Positions 7,490 through 18,075 of a stretch of 27,105 bases of DNA are shown here, in pieces. The notes beneath the pieces were generated by a model that saw only the letters and a program-made list of their open reading frames with translations, ran no database searches and was not told the origin of the DNA. A program made the position numbers and the translations under genes. This DNA is from Chara braunii (Eukaryota > Streptophyta > Charophyceae > Charales > Characeae): positions 587,379-614,483 of the forward strand of contig BFEA01000267.1 of assembly GCA_003427395.1 (NCBI GenBank). The letters run 5' to 3'. How positions within the stretch are numbered: position 1 is the stretch's first letter; every line of letters starts with the position of its first letter.

Positions 7490-10400
7490 GGTACCAACTT
7501 AACGATGAAATTCATATGGACGCCTCTCGATTGGGCATTAGCACAATGAGTNACGAAGTTGTTGGATCTCGTGTCTCGGTAAAAATGGTGACTCAGATAT
7601 TACTTGGGTTCACGCGAGGTTTACTCTAGCTCGCTCCACACTCTCTAGTGAGGAGCCAATACTGTGCAGCTTGCTATCAGACCCGTAGAAATAAGTCACA
7701 TACTAAATGTATTTTTCCGTTTTAACCTTTTTAACTGCATGTTCGCGCTGGACCTGCCTATGGGAGACCATATCCAGGCACGCCTCCTCTTGCCACCCCC
7801 TTTTCTTATCCCTAACAGAACTGCACTTTACAACTAGCAGCTCACTGTCCTTCATGTCTTCCCAACANTCTAGGTTGNTAGACACTGATTAGAGTGCNCC
7901 TCTCCGTTTGTGGNGGGTTGTAATCAGATCAAATTTGGCTCGTTTGATTTACACCTATGAGTGGGGTTGACAGACAAGCGTCGANCTCACGCTTCAGATT
8001 ATCAGAGCCTGNTGGACAACCCTTCACCTTCTGTTTTTACTGCATTACTACTCAACTGGGTAACCAATTGGTATACTGGACGTAGGTGTCCTTTTGTCTT
8101 AGAGATATAATAGCCGAATCTGAGTCAATGGACTGAGGACCTTACCAACCCAATTCTGNCGACAGTTCCCTGGCCCTGCCAATCTGAACGAGCACTTAAT
8201 TTTCCCTTTAGCAGATGATAGAATTTTGGTCTAGACTCGCCGACAAGTTGAATCAAGGCCCAGGACAGAGCGTTATTAGCGAACCTCTCCTCTCAGCTAT
8301 CAGATTTTCGGTTGATCCNCGNAAAACTAGAGATCAGGGGTTCTAAAAAATGCCCTCCCCTCGTCCGTGNTAAGCCACAGTCCCAAACCGCCAAGACTTA
8401 AATTAATTGGTCTATGGTTTGTATCTTTTAACGACCAGAGGTGGTTGGCGCGGCCCATGAACTTACAGAATCAGCTTACTCACTAACAGAACACAGGAAA
8501 GTCCTTCACTTGCAAATTACTCTTAGATAACTCCAGTCAAAAGGGTTCGTTCTCAGAGCGGATGACGATTCGTAGGCGGGCTGAGCTCTTTCCCTGATTT
8601 CCTGATAATGGATAGTTTTGAAAAGTCACTCACAGACTGACCCTTTCACACTTAGCAGCAGTTCATGATATTCTCGCTTTNAGGGAGGCAACATACCAAT
8701 CAGTCACGCTGATCTCTCCGTCTCAGCAGCGCAAACCAAGTTAAATCATCCTTGAACTCGTCACCGGCCTATTGAGAACTCAGGGCACTTGACCCAGGCT
8801 GAACTTGACTCATTGGGTTGACTTGCAGGACTATTCTATTCTCAACACGAGGAGCCTATGGTGTATTTCCCTTTCCTTGCCTGAGAACCGTGAGCGCAAA
8901 TGGATGCGTGCTCCGGTTACGACACTTCTCCCTGTGAGACCAGGCCTGTGCTCGAAGAAAGAACCCCAGAGCATAGAGTTGCCGAGGACGAGCTTCTTCC
9001 AAGCTCAGCAAAGAAGTTTTGGGTCCCGACTGACGTTTACAGTAGCGCGGCCTGCATAAGTAAGGCTAATACTCGCTCACTATACCTCATGTGTTCTCCA
9101 TCCACTTACTATAGGAGTCTCAGAGCAAATTCCTGACGATACACGCCCCTGACCGTACACATTTTTCTTTCTCTACAACTCACGTATAACACAGTCCCCT
9201 CACACGTCGTTACTTTACNCGATAACCATACNGACCAGAGGTGCATATTATCANAGTTTATATGCAAANAGNGACACCGNCTTTCAATCACCATCAAGTA
9301 GGAGTTTTGCAAGGAGGTAAGAAATTCGTCTTAACACTATNTTCNTTTTCCTCATAGGACATATTGAGAACGGGTATGATTAAGCATCAATCCTTTGATC
9401 CCATGGTCACGCTGAATCAAATCACCGATACTAGGCCTACCCCGTCTTTAGGGAAGATTGTCCAACTCTAATCACAACAAGATTGGTTTTGCCAACACTC
9501 CCTATTTATGAAAGATGCAAAGACGTNATTAATGCTTCAATCAGTCTTAACGAGTTTTTCCCAACCTAGGCTCATTCACTCTATTAGCAGCAAGAGTCTA
9601 GCTGGAAAGNAGAACANGAAGAATAAAAGAAAGAAATTTAAAAAGTACTCAAGAAGGGGTGACTTTTGGTTCCACTGCAACGCGGNTCATTATTCCCTGT
9701 ATTCGCCAATCAAACACCGCCTTACGCAAGNTAATCCATGCTCCCAGACTTTCTTGTTACTCATGACCNGACCAGTAGCTATGATACACATAGGCGAGTA
9801 GCGTAACTCGCAGAATCNCACAAACGAAAGTGACAGTNCAAGGAAAAGTGACGACTCTAGTTAGTCAGTTTTAGAGATTACTCAGTCTCGTCTTACTCAC
9901 CCTCGTAAACTCACCCCTGCTACGTACAGCCCCTAAGGCTAATACTTACTTGAAGTCCCCTTTTATTTGAGCTTTGCACCTTGCTTGNTCTGCGGAGGAC
10001 GTCACTGTCAGTTGCCCAAATACAGTCACCTACATTCCCACTTTCGCTGGTCATTTCCACCAGGATCGATCCTGCACTACCATATCAGGGGCGGTTGGAG
10101 TGGTTATCACGCACCCACGCCAGCAACGTCATCAGACGCATTTACCCTCGCCTTCTCGAGAAACTCAACTGTCACNTCCGTTCATCACACATCAGAGCGA
10201 ATGAATANCACCACCTTTTGGCTTACAGGCCGCCACTTCANGGCTCACAGGAGTGCGTCCTATTCAGCGAGGCGAAAGATCATTCATCGCAGCAAACGAC
10301 GCTGACCGCAATCANATTCTACCCACTACACTCGTCTTTCTCCCGCAGTCCACAACGGTGAGGCATTTTTGTCAGTAGAAGCGTGCCGAAGCACTTTCTA

Positions 10401-10996
10401 GCAGAAATCAAGTTGACAGGCACTTACTAAGTGTGGTTCGTGAAAACTAGCTGCGTCTCTCACGCTGAACCAGACCCACTCTTACTCACTTCTCTCGAGC
10501 GCTTGCACCGTAGTTTGCTCAATGAGCGAGCAAGAAGTGCTTCGAGACCGACCACTTGCAGAGGAAACGAGCAAGAAGATACTGAGATAGCTCACTTGGA
10601 TGAATGCCCAAGAAGCCACGAGGGTTGGTCACTCTGGCGAAACGCAGAGGCTCGCCACGGCTCATCAACCACAAGGCGTCCTGTGCGAGCGTGAAGGCAA
10701 AACAAAGTTGACTAGTAAGTCATGGAGGCTCGCCGTGGCTTATTGGTCANGACACACTCTGAGCACGCATAGAGATAAGGGTTGAAATCGAAGCAGACGC
10801 TGCAGTCTAGGCACCTCCCTCTCGCTCGAACACACTGCCGGTTACGATCACTTCTTTGGCTCGTCGCACACGCTGCAGTTCAACTAGCATCACCATCTCA
10901 GTACGCGCACTCAAATGCTCTTGCTCCACATTCTTGTGCATAGCCTGCTGTGCATGCTTTGTTGACGTCAACCTTCTCTTCCCCCTTTCACGCGTT

Positions 10997-11001
<5 letters not shown>
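7490..11001. other. Long stretch without recognisable genes
   Basis: No convincing coding frame, domain or RNA gene on either strand over 3.5 kb; the frames present are short and overlapping. Scattered single ambiguous bases suggest multicopy sequence. By position it belongs to the 3' non-coding region of the retrotransposon, or to insertions in it. Within it, GGCTCGCCACGG near 10650 recurs as GGCTCGCCGTGG near 10727. Possible right ends of the 3' LTR (…NCGACA at 8164, or CCACCCCC at 7793-7800) also lie here. Confidence 0.5.

Positions 11002-11033
<32 letters not shown>
11002..11033. repeat. (TC)n microsatellite
   Basis: A 32-bp TC run, followed by CACGACACC. Confidence 0.95.
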
Positions 11034-11035
<2 letters not shown>

Positions 11036-12180
11036 GACACCTATCCCGAGTACCACGCGTCACACCCGTCCTTTCCCTCTGCCTTGTCTCTCTCCCGTTC
11101 CGCGGCCTCTAGGCGTTAATTGATGAGAGCTGGCCTCGGTTCCTCCTTCCACTGGGTCTACCACCCGGTGGTGCTGGATCTCCCCTAGTCTGTTCCAGGA
11201 CCTGAGGTCCGTCTCTCGATCTGCATCGCTCATTTCACTTTCCCCTCCTGAGTCCCTGTCCTGGTGGATCTGTTCCAGGTCTGCCGTGTCCATCGAGCTC
11301 TCAGTCTCGTGATAGGCCACCGTTATCCGTAGCCTTGCCGTCACTCCGTCTCGCCTGCAGCGTCTCTCAGCTCGGTCTCTTGCCTCCGAAATCGCGTCCT
11401 GTAATTTTGAGTTAGTCCGCATTTCCCCTTCTCTCGCTCCCTCCACGTTGATCTTCAGTACTAACTCATCTCCACTGTCATAGTTGAGTATGACGGTAAT
11501 CCAGGGCCCTTCCCCGGACACTGGCTTCCAACGGGCCTGGTGGTACCAGTACCCGGGCCTGTACCCATGCAGTGCCATAGTCAGACTCAGTACTATGGCC
11601 TCCACGCAACACTAAGCCGTCCACACGGAATAGCACACCAACTGGCAATACACACGCAGGNCAGTAGCCTGCTATAACCGCAACCACCTCCCAGCAAGCC
11701 TCAATTTCCGGCACGCAGAGCACACTGAGAGCGATTCTCTGTCCAGCACAACATGTCCCCAACTTTGAGGTTGTCCCAGCAGGGCGCTACGATGAAACTC
11801 AAACCCCCAGAGCAGCAAATGTGCCTGGCATTCACGACGTGCCTAACACTCGACTCTATCACTTTTTCTTTATAGGCTCGTTGCCCACTAGGNTCCCTGT
11901 GCTCTAAANGGTAGGTTCTGCCAAGATCTTTTCCCGAAGGGTAAGGACAAATTCAGAATTAGAAAGAAAATTAATTAACTCCCAAAGTTATTTCCAGTCT
12001 GGACCCTNACTGTCAGGCGGAGTTCCATTCCAGCACCGTTCACGATTACTGCCAAAGACTTAGACCGTCGGTCCCATAACGGGATACCNATTGGTGGTTC
12101 TTCCCCTTTAAAGCCTACAATTAGGACTACAATATCCGGGTGCCTGCGTCCGATGGCAAGGAGGGGGCTTATGACCCTCC
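11034..12180. other. Flanks of the 172-aa frame; otherwise no gene
   Basis: Apart from the minus-strand frame at 11060-11578 I see no coding or structural feature. 11600-12180 has only short frames. Confidence 0.4.
11060..11578 (-). CDS. Hypothetical protein, 172 aa
   Basis: Minus-strand frame with no ambiguous bases. A stop lies a few codons upstream, and the first ATG (11578) gives MALHGYRPGYWYHQARW. The middle looks structured: WITVILNYDSGDELVLKINV (strand-turn-strand), a charged helix SEARDRAERRCRRDG, then a strand ARLRITVAYHE. The last third is acidic and then glycine/arginine-rich, probably disordered. The strand-strand-helix-strand order loosely recalls the pre-gag family (central block, charged helix), but the signature residues (YD-R-Y, SPxP, Trp) are not clear. 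It lies in element orientation between integrase and 3' LTR, where some large gypsy elements carry extra frames. It could also be an exon of a captured host gene. Confidence 0.35.
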   Translation of the reverse strand: MALHGYRPGYWYHQARWKPVSGEGPWITVILNYDSGDELVLKINVEGAREGEMRTNSKLQDAISEARDRAERRCRRDGVTARLRITVAYHETESSMDTADLEQIHQDRDSGGESEMSDADRETDLRSWNRLGEIQHHRVVDPVEGGTEASSHQLTPRGRGTGERQGRGKGRV

Positions 12181-12420
12181 TCAGGGGTGATAAACCTCCA
12201 ACCGATGCGGTCGCGGGTCGCCCTCCTTATAGGGTCTTACCACATGGCATCAGGTCGGAAACCACCCGCAGACAGGACTCGTAAGGCCGACCTACTTTGG
12301 TCGTGGACCGCTAGCTCGAAATTCGAACCGTTAGCCTTCCCGCGAAAGGACAGGCCAACAGGTAGAAATTCAAAAGTAGAAAACTAAGTAATAATAATAA
12401 TAATAATAATAATGATGATG
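12181..12420 (+). repeat. SINE-like copy 1 with (TAA)n tail
   Basis: Ends in a (TAA)n tract (12389-12413). About 80 bp upstream lies ATTCGAACCG, which resembles a Pol III B box (TTCGA core), followed by GCCTTCCCGCGAAAGGACA. The same ordered blocks recur in the next two copies. I could not place an A box confidently, so tRNA ancestry is inferred. The start is approximate. Confidence 0.4.
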
Positions 12421-12597
12421 ACTACAAAAAAACGGAAAGGGAAAGGAAAAAACTCCGCCCCAAGAACCTCTTCGTGCATCAGCCTCATCTGAACCACACC
12501 CTGGACTTCACACACGAGTCTGAGATTCTATTTTCCTTCTTTTCCTATTTCCTTTCTTTTCTTTCTTTTTTTTCTTTCGTTCTCATCGTACCTGCCT

Positions 12598-12780
12598 CTT
12601 AACCTGGCCATCGGGGTCCGCGCGGTTTAGACAAGCAGGCCTGATACAGATGACTTACGAAAGACCGGTAAGGCTCAGACCATAGGATCGCAGCTGCAGT
12701 CTGAAAACCCGAACCGGCAACCTTCCCCATGAAGTGACAGATTGACGGCCGGGAACTGAAAATGAAGGAACTAAATAATA

Positions 12781-12828
<48 letters not shown>

Positions 12829-12830
12829 GC
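12598..12830 (+). repeat. SINE-like copy 2 with (TAA)n tail
   Basis: Contains ACCCGAACCGGCAACCTTCC, then ATGAAGTGACA, an A-rich spacer (GAACTGAAAATGAAGGAAC) and a long (TAA)n tail (12772-12829), matching copy 1 block by block. The tail produces artificial poly-Leu or poly-Tyr minus-strand frames. Confidence 0.45.
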
Positions 12831-12904
12831 AGAAAGAAAAAGTGGCGCTTAAAAGTTTGGCCCACCGTATCTGACCTGCAGTACAGCTGTTGGGCCCTAC
12901 TGAG

Positions 12905-13090
12905 CGGAANCTAGACACTCAACCCGGTACAGGTGATATTCGAGGGGTTGTGCCCGCTTANACTNCAATACCACCACTCGAGTTCGAAACCCAGTCCTGT
13001 CGGCCTTCCCTCGAAACGACATGCCAGTCAAGGAAGGCAAACAGNAAATAATGATAACAATAAACAGTTAAAAATAACAAAGAAATTGNA
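12905..13090 (+). repeat. SINE-like copy 3, degraded tail
   Basis: Contains GAGTTCGAAACCC, the best B-box match of the three, then GGCCTTCCCTCGAAACGACA and a decayed tail (AAATAATGATAACAATAA). Several ambiguous bases. The boundaries are approximate. Confidence 0.4.
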
Positions 13091-13361
13091 CGCAACGATA
13101 ACTAGGATTCAAAGACCATCAAATTCCCCCTGAACTAAAGCTAGTAGTCCAACCACATTAATTAAACCTCCGATTTTCTATTTTTTTCTTTCTTGTTGCT
13201 TTTTGTTTAGCTTTCTGCTCTCTTGACTGCTGTNNGTATCATGCACCTGACCCATAACCTGTANAGGGACGCTTGGCGCGCAGTTGAAAAGACTGAGCCC
13301 NCCCTCTCACTTTCGCGTCCCAGGGCGAACCCGANGGCTACCACGGTCACAGGCCGGTAGT

Positions 13362-13381
13362 GCTCTGCTGTACAGCAGAGC
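13362..13381. repeat. Perfect 20-bp palindrome
   Basis: GCTCTGCTGTACAGCAGAGC is its own exact reverse complement. It lies about 265 bp upstream of the TATA box at 13645, where a dimeric factor could bind. Confidence 0.8.
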
Positions 13382-13644
13382 GCCGAGTCTGCGTGGACCA
13401 ATGGAAGTCNTGTGGCGCACCCCTTTTGCTGAGGGCTACGCCACCGGGACCGNTCCGNGCCGGGAACAGCCCAGGTACCAGANCTATAGCACGAGGTGAG
13501 CCTAGGAAGNAGTANGCCGGAACAAGGAGTTGACACTGAGCNAGGACCTGGTACACAAAGGAGGGTCGGAACACCGTGCCCTCCGACATAATACCAAACC
13601 NCCACCCAGCGTCCCCGCTGGGTCAAAATGGATCACGCTTCCAG

Positions 13645-13652
13645 TATATAAA
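13645..13652 (+). promoter_or_regulatory. TATA box of a plus-strand unit
   Basis: TATATAAA, a textbook TATA element, followed about 30 nt later by pyrimidine-rich sequence with initiator-like TTCTCATTCG. The next 420 nt are a C/T-rich leader ending at the ATG at 14100. No other TATA element as good is visible in the plus-strand surroundings. Confidence 0.5.
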
Positions 13653-14099
13653 CAGTGAAAGCAGCAGTATTCTCATTCGTTCGTATTCGCGACTCGCTGT
13701 GCAGTCCGAACAGTGGCTCTGCGCGGCCCGTTTTCTGTTTTGCTTCAGCGTCCACTTTTTCTCNCGGCGCTCGCTTTTTCCCAGNGGTCATTCNTTTCCT
13801 CTACGCTCACTTTCTCCTTCAACTCACCTTTCTTTTTGGCGCTCGTCTTCACCTTTTCTCTCTGCGCTCGCCTTCTCTCTCGGCACTCGCCTTCCTTCTA
13901 CCACCGCTGGTCGTGGTCCTCATATTCAGTGCAGTCGTTTTTCCTCTTTTCTTCTTATCAGTTCTTTGTTTTCGTTCTCCCCCTTTTGTCCACCTCATCG
14001 CCGCAAACCCTCTTCACCTAATATCCTCCTAATCATAGGTCTTAGTGCTACATCCTCAGTCTCCCATCCCTCCCTTAATAACTAGACTCAATCATCGTC

Positions 14100-14570
14100 A
14101 TGCCTGAGGCACGTCGCGGACACGGTAGGGGAAGAGGAGGAAGAGGCGGAAAAGCAAAAGAAGAATCGCCGGCTAGGGCTCGACGGTATTATAGCTCAGA
14201 GGAGGAGGAAAAGAAGNAGCCGCGAGGCTATGGCCGTTTAAGGCCACACCCTCGCTACCCGTTAGGAGGATGGTACGAGAGAACNCCATCCCCTGATAGN
14301 ATGGAGTTTCTTCGCAAGAAGTTTGANGCACGCTATGGTACTCCTAGCGCCTCTTCTCCCCCTTATATCCCCAGAGCTCCTTCCACCCCTGTCGTAAGTA
14401 AGGCGATAGTGTGTNTTCCGCCTTCCTCTATCCCGTGTGCTATCTCGTCTCCACATCACCCTAATCACTGCATTCTCTTTAGCATCTTCTTCCTTCTTTT
14501 TCTTTTCCAGCTCGAACTCATGGCTGTCTTTTATGTCCTGTATAAGCGCGACTTCTTCTCTGCTTTTTAA
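14100..14570 (+). CDS. RGG/arginine-rich protein, candidate intron
   Basis: An ATG after a C/T-rich leader opens a frame starting MPEARRGHGRGRGGRGG, an RGG-box type N-terminus, then SPARARRYYSSEEEEKK, a Pro/Arg/Tyr-rich middle (RPHPRYPLGGWYER) and MEFLRKKF. A consensus donor GTAAGT begins at a codon boundary (14394), and a long pyrimidine tract ending TTTTCCAG precedes 14511. Splicing would remove 117 nt in phase and give exon 2 ELMAVFYVLYKRDFFSAF, stop at 14570. Unspliced, the frame also stays open (156 codons). RGG boxes usually bind RNA and are found in nucleolar, hnRNP and some retroelement Gag proteins; the role here is unknown. It runs opposite to the surrounding retrotransposon, so it is either a nested gene or element, or an antisense unit of the element. 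Confidence 0.45.
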   Translation: MPEARRGHGRGRGGRGGKAKEESPARARRYYSSEEEEKKXPRGYGRLRPHPRYPLGGWYERXPSPDXMEFLRKKFXARYGTPSASSPPYIPRAPSTPVVSKAIVCXPPSSIPCAISSPHHPNHCILFSIFFLLFLFQLELMAVFYVLYKRDFFSAF

Positions 14571-14635
14571 ATCTGATTTCTGACTTATAAAGTTCTCATC
14601 CAGTCCATTTCATAGCGTCCCAGGCCTGAGAGTTT

Positions 14636-14690
14636 GGCTTCCTTAAGGCCAGAGATGCAGGTTCCTCGTGAACCAGGCCGCTTGTCGGCC
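14636..14690 (+). other. Three consecutive small hairpins before a T run
   Basis: GGCTTCCTTAAGGCC, then GGTTC/GAACC (14660-14674), then GGCCG/CGGCC (14676-14690), followed by ACCAAATAAn and TTTTTT. They begin 66 nt after the stop of the plus-strand frame. This could be a 3'-end element or a degraded tRNA-like structure; the sequence alone does not decide. Confidence 0.35.
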
Positions 14691-14850
14691 ACCAAATAAN
14701 TTTTTTAAGAAGGGTCCTNNCTGAATGTCTGACTTGTTCAATTGTTGATCTTTCACATGGACGTTACCTCAGCTCTTGACCAGGCATTCATGCCAAGGAT
14801 GNCCCNAGTAATGAGGGTACTCACTNTGTCTGCCATGTTGGGAACAGGGT

Positions 14851-15035
14851 ATACCAAACCCTCTTTTNTNTTCCTTGATCTGAGTGAAATGTCTCAGCTT
14901 CTCGGACATCTGATAGGGATACCAAANCCTTGTTTTCTTTCTCTNGTCTGAGTGAGGCGTCTCCTCAACTTCTCAGACAAAAGGGAGGGGATACCAAANC
15001 CTTTTTCTTTTCTCTAGTCTGGGAACTTCAGATAA
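14851..15035. repeat. About 70-bp tandem repeat, 2.6 units
   Basis: Units start at 14851, 14919 and 14991 with ATACCAAAnCC, followed by a T/C-rich block and GTCTGAGTGAGGCGTCTC. The ambiguous base occurs at the same position in two units. Confidence 0.8.
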
Positions 15036-15114
15036 GTATCGCATACCTGCAAAACCAACAAGTCCACAGACAACAACCATGCCCCAGCAAGCAGACCCTC
15101 TGACAACCAGCAGT

Positions 15115-15186
15115 TAACCATAAATAAATTAAAATAAAACCCATAATTAACATAATAAATAATAAATAATAATTAATACATAACAA
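15115..15186. repeat. AT-rich low-complexity tract
   Basis: Nearly all A and T, built from AATAAATAATA-type units. Confidence 0.8.
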
Positions 15187-15888
15187 TTCTTCGTACCCAG
15201 GATTTATTGATTGCCTTGGTTTCGTCCCACCACTGGCCAGGAATGTCAGNCGTCCCGTCAGTCTGACATACCTNATTCGGNCCGCCTCAGACCAGGACTA
15301 GTCAGACCATTTGTCTTGACAGCCCCTTTGACCTGCCTCCAGGTCAGGACCAATCATACCCACTACNCGAGTATGACAGCCCTTTGGCACTCTCGCTAGG
15401 ACANCCAAACTATAGCGGGTCTGGTCACCCTATGACAGTAGACGTCCCGTCACTGGCAATCAAACTGTTCCGAATCCGGATTTGACCACTGCGGTCAGGG
15501 ACCGGCTCACCTACAAGTTTTTGGCCAAGGGCACTGGTTACCCCGCCCAGATTTTTGAACGTAGGACCCGGTCTAACCACAGTTCCAAGCTCTGGCTAAC
15601 CTCACTGGATTGCATCCTCTGACTGCGGTAGGGTTCCAGCCGACCCCTCTCAGCCTCATAGGCCAGACTCCCGGAGTCTTAGCCTCAGCTGACTANGGAA
15701 TTCGACACTCGCGTCGAGGACCTGCTGATCCCACCAGATTGCAACCTACTGCGGTAAGGCTCTGGCTAGCCTCGGCAATCAACGCATCCTTAGGTTAGAN
15801 AAGAAAACCCCAGGCACATACAGTCAGACAAGCATATCATAACCCCACAAGCAGACTNCCATCGCCCCACAACAGAACAAACATTTCC
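15187..15888. other. No gene; faint repeats
   Basis: No supported frame. Short motifs such as TATGACAGCCCTTTGGC and GTCTTGACAGCCCCTTTGACC recur, suggesting an old tandem repeat. Confidence 0.4.
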
Positions 15889-16285
15889 CAAAAGACCTCC
15901 CTTCAGTCTCAAGAGGCACTAAACAATAACATGCTAGCCAACACTAAGGGTTCGCAAGAGACCTCCNTTCAGCCTCAAGCAAAGACTTAGCGCTAGCCCC
16001 AGAGAGGTCCCTTCCCTCAACTGGGATTTCTTTTCCAAGAGACGTCCCGTCAGTCTCAAGNAAATACTGAAATACTGATCTCAGAGAGGTCCCTTCCCTC
16101 ATCTGAGTGAAGACAGACCCTCAACCAATAANCACGAAGTTCCTCTACTGACCACTCTTAGTCAAGTAAAACTGAACTTCTCTNTGTCTGCCTTCATCTG
16201 AATCTCTTGGATGAANAACTTAGTCAGAGACACGAAGCCCTTCTGCTGATAACTCTCAGTCAGNCAGAACTGAACTNCTTTATNC
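15889..16285. repeat. Dispersed and tandem degenerate repeats
   Basis: AGACCTCCCTTCAGTCTCAAG appears in three variants (about 15892, 15958, 16039). CAGAGAGGTCCCTTCCCTCA appears twice (about 16000, 16082). CACGAAG…CTGAACTTCT blocks at about 16134 and 16230 form another pair. They are part of the long non-coding region after integrase. Confidence 0.65.
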
Positions 16286-16526
16286 CCATNATGATTTCTC
16301 TTAGCNATAACAATNGCACTGCTTATATCATTTGATGTGNCACAGCCATAAGNTTCTCAGACCTTGACACTTGTGTCAATGCTCTCAAAACTGTACTCAC
16401 AGTTACTTCCCACTTTCTGGATTTGACACTTATGGATCGACTGCAGCACTGCATCAAAGATATAGTCTCATTAACTCAGTTGCTTGCTGAAATAGATAAC
16501 GAAATGACTTGTTGAAAACTTGAATA

Positions 16527-16582
16527 TTGAAACTGAGATGCTGAAACTGGAGTACTGAAACTGAAATACTGAAACTGAAATG
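16527..16582. repeat. 14-bp tandem repeat, four units
   Basis: CTGAAACTGAAATG with small variations, four head-to-tail copies, about 100 bp downstream of the integrase stop in element orientation. Confidence 0.85.
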
Positions 16583-16683
16583 CTGAATTAACTTATACAA
16601 GAATGATCATTATCTGCTGATAACTGAGCCTCACTGTCTCAGTGTCTTACTGTATTTTTTCTCAGTCCTCTATNANCGTTCTC

Positions 16684-18075
16684 TTACTTGGGTGGTTGTC
16701 TCCTCTTTCCTCTTTTTGGAGTCACTGTAGGGATCAAGTCAGGGTCTCTGAAGATAAACTTACGAAGTCTTGACCCTGACACCATGTCATGAAACCTGGA
16801 TCCATCANTTTCTGAGATCTCANAAACCTTGCCTTCTCCTTCTCCTGTGATCCTGCAGGGACCAAGCCATCTAGGCTCCAATCTTTTAGTCCATTGTGTC
16901 TCAAGAGAACTGTCAAACAGAAGAACAACATCTCCAATCTTCAATTTCTCTTTTCTTATATACCTTTTCTTGTTCCATCTTTCTTGATCCGATAGTCTGC
17001 TGGATGTCATTCTCTCTGCTGCATCTATCACTGCCTGATCGACTTCAGATATCTGCCTCATTCTGATCTGAAGGAGTTCTGAAATAGAATAATCCTTGTC
17101 ACTCTCTTGACTTGACCATGTCTTGACAATACTCTCAATTGGCAATGTAGCATATCGANCGTATCACATAGTAAAAGGTGCATAACCGGTAGTTCTCTTG
17201 ACTGTGATATTATCAGCATATACAACAGCTCTTAACACCTTTGGTCAATTACTGAGTTTCCCTTTACACCATTTAACCAATGAATCTTTCAGAGTTTTGT
17301 GACCTCTTTCAACAGGTGCGTTCGCTTGAGGATGGTAAGTAGTCACATATCGAATTCTGACACCCAATCTGAGTGTAATTCTTCTGACGACCTCATGTCT
17401 GAATTCTGATCCTCTGTCTGAGACAAATTCTCTGATAAAANAGTACCTGAGATAGACTTCCTCTATCCAATCAGCCACTTGCTCGGTTGTCTTCCTTTTC
17501 AGAGNTTTTGCCTCAACGTATCCAGAGAAATTANCTCTCATGTTTAGTACGTATCTCATCCCTCTCTTGCCTGGAGGCATAGTGATGAGATCTAGGTGAA
17601 CTNTACTGCCTGGCTCTACCAGGATTGTGGGGAATAGGGGCTCAATCATTCTTGTGGTAGACCTCTTCTGACATAAGAGACATGATTTACAGTATCTGAA
17701 AATCATGTTTCTCATGCAAGGCCAGAAATAGAGTTTGACAGTCTTGAAGTAGNTAGCCTCAGCAACCCTGTGGCCACCAGCGACCTCCTCATNTAGAGCA
17801 NCGATTATCTCTAACTGCCTCTCTTTACCACAGACGACTCTTAGTGGAGGTAGGCCTCCCTTACCATCTACAAAGANATGTCCTCTTTTTAGTCTGAATT
17901 TCTTCCTTGAATCCTTANAATAATATTCTTTTAGCTGCTCNTTTTNCATCTTTCTGCCAATCTCTTGATAATTCTCATCATATTCTTCAAAGGAGAAAAA
18001 TATCTCTTCTTCCTTCTTTTCACTCTCCTCTTCTTCCTTTGAACCTGAACTTTNCCCTATCTCATGAGCAGNCAC
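16684..18075 (-). pseudogene. Integrase, decayed by two in-frame stops
   Basis: One frame from 18075 to TAA at 16684, broken by TGA at 17245-17247 and at 17164-17166. In order: an acidic Glu/Lys-rich linker; a zinc-binding domain with GGHR, YFWPCM and CKSCLLC (the first His may be the ambiguous codon NAT); a catalytic core with VHLDLITMP, FVSDRGSEF and NAPVERGHKTL, whose last two acidic residues are exactly 35 apart (DDE, D35E); and a C-terminal GPY/F-like part (LKIGDVVLLFDSS, LEPRWLGPCRI). All three catalytic acids remain. Both stops sit where Trp fits the sequence (LSN-stop-PKVLRAVVYAD and APFTM-stop-YxRYATLPIE), consistent with TGG-to-TGA changes. The region after it is non-coding. Ambiguous bases do not disturb the frame. 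Confidence 0.85.

Noticed and set aside
12599-12918. Minus-strand frames with poly-Leu or poly-Tyr, looking like a membrane segment
   Set aside because: The run is the translated (TAA)n tail of a SINE-like copy.
13207-14085. Overlapping Ser/Phe/Leu-rich plus frames and a minus frame
   Set aside because: The plus frames lie in the C/T-rich leader and start with non-ATG codons; the minus frame contains many ambiguous codons and no motif.
14636-14693. A tRNA gene ending in CCACCA
   Set aside because: Three stems are present, but no acceptor stem, anticodon loop or T-loop of proper size can be drawn.
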